Shown here piece after piece: positions 6,599-8,911 of a DNA stretch of 8,911 nt. A program made the position numbers and the translations under genes. Within the stretch, counting starts at the first letter, position 1. Every line of letters starts with the position of its first letter. Under the pieces are notes generated by a model that ran no database searches, was not told the DNA's origin, and saw nothing but the letters and a program-made list of their open reading frames with translations. Origin of the DNA: an uncultured Actinomycetes bacterium (GTDB lineage Bacteria; Actinomycetota; Aquicultoria; CAJVYJ01); assembly GCA_913009475.1 (NCBI GenBank), contig CAJVYJ010000065.1, positions 1 to 8,911 of the forward strand, given 5' to 3'.

Positions 6599-7783
6599 AT
6601 GTATTACTCAAGATATCTTGAAGCTAATCTCAAAAAGCAGTTGGATACGAAAGAAATAATAGTAGTAACCGGCATGCGCCGTGTCGGCAAAACCACTCTA
6701 CTGAGAAAAATATTCGTTGATATCAACAGTGATAATAAAGTCTATTTAGATATTGAAAACCCCATCGAGCAAAAGATTTTTGAAGAAACGGATTACAACA
6801 ATATCTGGGCAAATTTAAAACAGTACGGTATAACCAATAAGCAAAAATCCTATATTTTTATCGACGAAGTTCAAGCCAAGCCGGAAATTATACACGCTAT
6901 CAAATATCTTTATGACCACTACAACGTAAAATTTTATTTAACCGGTTCAAGCAGTTTTTATTTGAAAAACCTGTTTCCGGAAAGTCTATCGGGGCGTAAG
7001 CTCATATTTGAACTGTTTCCTTTAACATTCGCGGAATTTATCGTTTTTAAAAATCAAAAAAAACATTTTTGGCCCAGCTTCAAACAAAAAGATAAACAGA
7101 AGAACCGTATTGCCTATGAGAAATCCATAAAATATTACGATGAATATATGCTGTTTGGCGGTTTTCCTCAGGTAGTATTGGAAGATAACCTTGAACAAAA
7201 AAAATTAATTCTAAACGACATATTCAAATCTTATTTTGAACTTGACGTAAAATCACTAGCCGGCTTTCGCCGGCTGAGTGCTTTTCGGGATGTGCTGCTA
7301 CTCTTACTTCAAAGAGTCGGTTCAAAGTTGGATATCTCTAAAATTGCCTCGGAAACTGGAAAATCAAGAGAGACTATCTATAACTATATAGCTTTTTTGC
7401 AAAGTACATATTTTATATATCTGGTCGCTCCTTACACAACTAATAAGGATCGCGAAGTGAGTGGCGCTAAAAAAGTTTATATCTGCGATAACGGATTGCT
7501 AAATCAATTAGGCCGGGTAAGTTCCGGCAGCTTGTTTGAGAATTCTGTCTTCCATAACTTAAAAAAATATGGGAATATCAGGTATTATCAGAGATATTCT
7601 GGGACAGAGATCGATTTCATCCTGGCGGACAATAAAACGGCTTTTGAGGTCAAGACGACGGGATTAAAAACTCATTACAACCGGCTAAAGAGACTGGCTT
7701 CCACAATTGACATAGCTGAGAGTTACGTAATTACAAAAAGTTTTGTTGCTGATCACGGTTTTATCTTGGCAACTGATATTTAA
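6599..7783 (+). CDS. AAA-family ATPase with C-terminal DUF4143 domain
   Basis: A 394-residue protein of the widespread ATP-binding AAA_14 plus DUF4143 family. Its cellular role is not established; members are scattered and often horizontally acquired. Walker A GMRRVGKT is at residues 25-32, Walker B YIFIDEVQ at 85-92 and a sensor-like LTGSSS at 114-119, followed by LSGRKLIFELFPLTFAEF. A central helix-turn-helix-like stretch (ISKIASETGKSRETIYNYI) precedes a C-terminal segment reading GTEIDFILADNKTAFEVK. Its E-x-D and E-V-K residues resemble the PD-(D/E)xK nuclease-like core proposed for DUF4143. Length is normal and the gene looks intact. It stands alone between a tRNA gene and the exonuclease, is AT-rich relative to its neighbours by eye, and has its own promoter, so it may be an acquired single-gene unit. 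Confidence 0.9.
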   Translation: MYYSRYLEANLKKQLDTKEIIVVTGMRRVGKTTLLRKIFVDINSDNKVYLDIENPIEQKIFEETDYNNIWANLKQYGITNKQKSYIFIDEVQAKPEIIHAIKYLYDHYNVKFYLTGSSSFYLKNLFPESLSGRKLIFELFPLTFAEFIVFKNQKKHFWPSFKQKDKQKNRIAYEKSIKYYDEYMLFGGFPQVVLEDNLEQKKLILNDIFKSYFELDVKSLAGFRRLSAFRDVLLLLLQRVGSKLDISKIASETGKSRETIYNYIAFLQSTYFIYLVAPYTTNKDREVSGAKKVYICDNGLLNQLGRVSSGSLFENSVFHNLKKYGNIRYYQRYSGTEIDFILADNKTAFEVKTTGLKTHYNRLKRLASTIDIAESYVITKSFVADHGFILATDI

Positions 7784-7792
7784 ACGCAATAT

Positions 7793-7821
7793 TTGCATGG
7801 AAAGCATTGAGAAATTTAAAT
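7793..7821 (+). promoter_or_regulatory. Weak promoter candidate upstream of the exonuclease gene
   Basis: TTGCAT at 7793-7798, a 17-base spacer and TTAAAT at 7816-7821 match the sigma-70 pattern moderately. It is about 85 bases upstream of the exonuclease start. The region is AT-rich, so a chance match is quite possible. Confidence 0.25.
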
Positions 7822-7865
7822 ATATTAACACTTGTCAGAAATACTCGGACAGTCTCATAGGGTTG

Positions 7866-7887
7866 CGGCCGAAAAGTCCTGCGGCCG
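7866..7887. repeat. Repeated CGGCCG palindrome in the exonuclease leader
   Basis: CGGCCG occurs at 7866-7871 and 7882-7887, with a direct GCGGCC repeat. The two copies can pair as a six-base GC stem with a 10-base loop. This lies just before the AGAGG ribosome-binding site at 7896-7900. It could be a leader hairpin; no function is shown. Confidence 0.3.
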
Positions 7888-7906
7888 GTAAAAGAAGAGG
7901 TTGATT

Positions 7907-8476
7907 ATGTACTTAGTTATCGATACGGAAACGACGGGTCTGCCTAAACGCTGGTCGGCGCCCGCCAGTGACCTTAAAAACTGGCCGCGGCTGGTACAAA
8001 TCGCGTGGCTCTTGTTTGATAAAGACGGTGTTGAACAGGAAAGCCGTGAATTAATTATCAAGCCTATAGGTTACTCGATACCTAAAATCGCCAGCCAAAT
8101 TCATGGCATCTCCCACGCCCAAGCAGTTGATGAAGGCGTTTTGGTAACGCCGGCTTTGGAAGAATTTGCCGGCGCCGTAGCCAAAAGCCAAACGCTGGTA
8201 GCGCACAATATGAGTTTTGATGAGAATGTAATCACCGCCGAATTCATCCGCGCCGAACTGCCAAATGTTTTTTCCGGTATCACCAAAGTCTGCACCAAAG
8301 ATATCTCGACCGACTACTGCAAACTGCCCGGGCGTTACGGCTATAAGTGGCCGTCACTCCAAGAACTGCACCGCACACTCTTCAGCCAAGACTTTACGGA
8401 AACGCACCACGCCCTCAATGACGCCCGCGTCTGCGCTAAGTGCTTCTTCGAACTAAAAACTCTGGGAATCACCTAG
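7907..8476 (+). CDS. DnaQ-like 3'-5' exonuclease (DEDDh family)
   Basis: A 189-residue single-domain exonuclease of the DNA polymerase III epsilon/RNase T superfamily, which removes nucleotides from 3' ends using two metal ions. ExoI motif VIDTETTG gives D6 and E8, ExoII motif VAHNMSFDENV gives D105, and ExoIII motif HHALNDA gives H167 and D172, a full DEDDh set. No polymerase-binding tail or helicase domain is attached, so it need not be the replicative proofreading subunit; repair or RNA trimming are equally possible. ATG at 7907 is chosen over TTG 7901 because AGAGG at 7896-7900 is properly spaced only from the ATG, and MYLVIDTETTG is the usual start. It lies upstream of an SbcD-like nuclease gene but is separated from it by 190 bases and a hairpin. 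Confidence 0.92.
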   Translation: MYLVIDTETTGLPKRWSAPASDLKNWPRLVQIAWLLFDKDGVEQESRELIIKPIGYSIPKIASQIHGISHAQAVDEGVLVTPALEEFAGAVAKSQTLVAHNMSFDENVITAEFIRAELPNVFSGITKVCTKDISTDYCKLPGRYGYKWPSLQELHRTLFSQDFTETHHALNDARVCAKCFFELKTLGIT

Positions 8477-8533
8477 AAGCATGTCCGAACACGCAATCTA
8501 CGTCACTCAACCCCACAAAGTAAAGTATTTAAG

Positions 8534-8593
8534 GGGGTCAGGTCTTGCATTTGTGCATTTTCATTAAAATGCGAAAATGCAAGACCTGACCCC
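8534..8593. repeat. 60-base REP-like long hairpin, probably RAYT-associated
   Basis: A 19-base arm at 8534-8552 (GGGGTCAGGTCTTGCATTT) is perfectly inverted at 8575-8593. Inside it GCATTTT (8555-8561) pairs with AAAATGC (8566-8572) around a four-base loop, with only a small two-base interior mismatch. From memory, GGGGTCAGGTCTTGCAT-type palindromes are dispersed in many genomes with Y1/REP-associated tyrosine transposases. No transposase is in the window, so this would be a non-autonomous copy. There is no T-run, so it is not a typical terminator. Confidence 0.7.
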
Positions 8594-8605
8594 AAGGAAA
8601 ATATC

Positions 8606-8634
8606 TTGCCACTAACCCTTCTGCTTTTGATAAG
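8606..8634 (+). promoter_or_regulatory. Possible promoter for the sbcD-like gene
   Basis: TTGCCA at 8606-8611 and GATAAG at 8629-8634 (17-base spacer), or TAAGAT at 8631-8636 with a long 19-base spacer. It lies between the hairpin and the SbcD-like start. Weak support only. Confidence 0.25.
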
Positions 8635-8666
8635 ATAAGAGTAAGCATTCAAACAAGGAGCGCAAC

Positions 8667-8770
8667 TTGGTTCGTTTTCTGCATACCGGAGACTGGCAAC
8701 TGGGGATGACCCGCCGTTATTTCTCCACCGGAGTTCAGGAAAGGTTCACCCAGTCCCGCTTTGATGCTAT
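8667..8770 (+). CDS. SbcD/Mre11-like exonuclease, N-terminal fragment cut by adapter
   Basis: The first 34 codons of a metallophosphoesterase-type DNA repair nuclease (SbcCD subunit D family), which with an SbcC ATPase processes DNA ends and hairpins. TTG at 8667 follows AAGGAG (8655-8660) with 6-base spacing. The start RFLHTGDWQLGM gives the first metal-binding motif at D9; the canonical DxH reads D-W-Q here, a variant I associate with actinobacterial-type members. ERFTQSRFDAI continues the family pattern. Genuine sequence ends at 8770; the frame then runs into adapter sequence and stops falsely at 8790-8792. The rest of the gene, and probably sbcC, lies beyond the contig end. Confidence 0.75.
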
Positions 8771-8828
8771 AGATCGGAAGAGCGTCGTGTAGGGAAAGAG
8801 TGTAGATCTCGGTGGTCGCCGTATCATT
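8771..8828 (-). other. Illumina TruSeq universal adapter (artefact)
   Basis: All 58 bases equal the reverse complement of the TruSeq universal (P5) adapter, beginning AGATCGGAAGAGCGTCGTGT and ending GCCGTATCATT. It is unremoved adapter read-through at the contig end, not part of the genome. On the minus strand it yields the spurious peptide NDTATTEIYTLSLHDALPI, a contaminant known from sequence databases. Confidence 0.99.
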
Positions 8829-8911
8829 AAAAAAAAAATAAAACAAAAAAAAAAAAAAACAGAAAATGCCTAACTCTCTGACACTGTGTGCGACTGTCCT
8901 CGACGACTCTT
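8829..8911. other. Post-adapter A-rich run and unplaced sequence (artefact)
   Basis: About 32 almost pure A bases (8829-8860) follow the adapter, as produced when a read runs past the end of its template. The remaining 51 bases (8861-8911) show no coding signal and cannot be assumed to belong to this organism. It should be trimmed together with the adapter. Confidence 0.9.

Noticed and set aside
8265..8456. A second plus-strand frame within the exonuclease gene.
   Set aside because: It is an out-of-frame shadow; the exonuclease frame there contains the ExoIII catalytic motif.
8534..8593. Reading the long hairpin as a Rho-independent terminator of the exonuclease gene.
   Set aside because: No T-run follows either arm and the stem is far longer than typical terminators; a REP-like element explains it better.
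1..8770. CRISPR array, prophage, toxin-antitoxin or multi-gene defence system.
   Set aside because: There are no regularly spaced repeats and no phage structural or integrase genes. The ATPase, exonuclease and SbcD-like genes are individually common and separated by gaps with their own signals, so calling them one system is not supported.
8649..8846. A 65-codon minus-strand open frame at the contig end.
   Set aside because: Its N-terminal third is a translation of the A-rich run and Illumina adapter, and the rest is antisense to the SbcD-like gene. It is an artefact.

Overview
The window is bacterial chromosomal DNA of moderate GC, with tightly packed genes that all lie on the + strand. The thymidylate kinase, DNA polymerase III delta-prime and PSP1/RicT genes stand in a row, an arrangement familiar from Firmicutes and also seen in other Gram-positive-like lineages and Chloroflexota. 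The long basic linker in delta-prime, the two-subunit class I fumarase and the actinobacterial-type SbcD start make me lean weakly towards an uncultured Chloroflexota (Dehalococcoidia-like) genome. I cannot place it firmly. The right end shows that this is the end of an assembled contig: the last 141 bases are sequencing artefact.

Layout. (1) Positions 1-1677: the 3' end of the fumarase alpha subunit, a TIGR01777-family nucleotide-sugar-epimerase-like protein and the fumarase beta subunit form a compact operon. The two fumarase genes are split by the epimerase-like gene. (2) Positions 1678-3629: a ClC-family chloride channel/transporter with a C-terminal CBS pair, preceded by a small leader hairpin and followed by a probable intrinsic terminator. 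(3) Positions 3630-6396: tmk, holB and ricT/PSP1, covering dTTP synthesis, clamp loading and an iron-sulfur protein. (4) Positions 6429-6504: tRNA-Thr(CGU). (5) Positions 6564-7783: a DUF4143-type AAA ATPase behind a near-consensus promoter placed so that its mRNA would be leaderless. (6) Positions 7907-8476: a DnaQ-like DEDDh exonuclease. (7) Positions 8477-8770: an intergenic region with a 60-base hairpin of the REP/RAYT kind, then the first 34 codons of an SbcD-like nuclease. (8) Positions 8771-8911: an exact reverse-complement Illumina TruSeq universal adapter, poly-A-like read-through and unrelated sequence.

Two kinds of translation start recur. Two genes (fumarase beta and ClC) have a well-spaced Shine-Dalgarno sequence in front of an ATC or ATT codon and no ATG/GTG/TTG in the place where homology wants the start. 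Three others (tmk, holB, the ATPase) lack a Shine-Dalgarno sequence and have a -10-like hexamer exactly 6 bases upstream of a possible start codon, which implies leaderless mRNAs.

I see no CRISPR array, prophage, toxin-antitoxin pair or clear new defence system. The observations most worth following are the start-codon pattern, the cysteine substitutions at the ClC selectivity motifs, the extra cysteine cluster at the end of RicT, the hairpin element and the adapter chimera.
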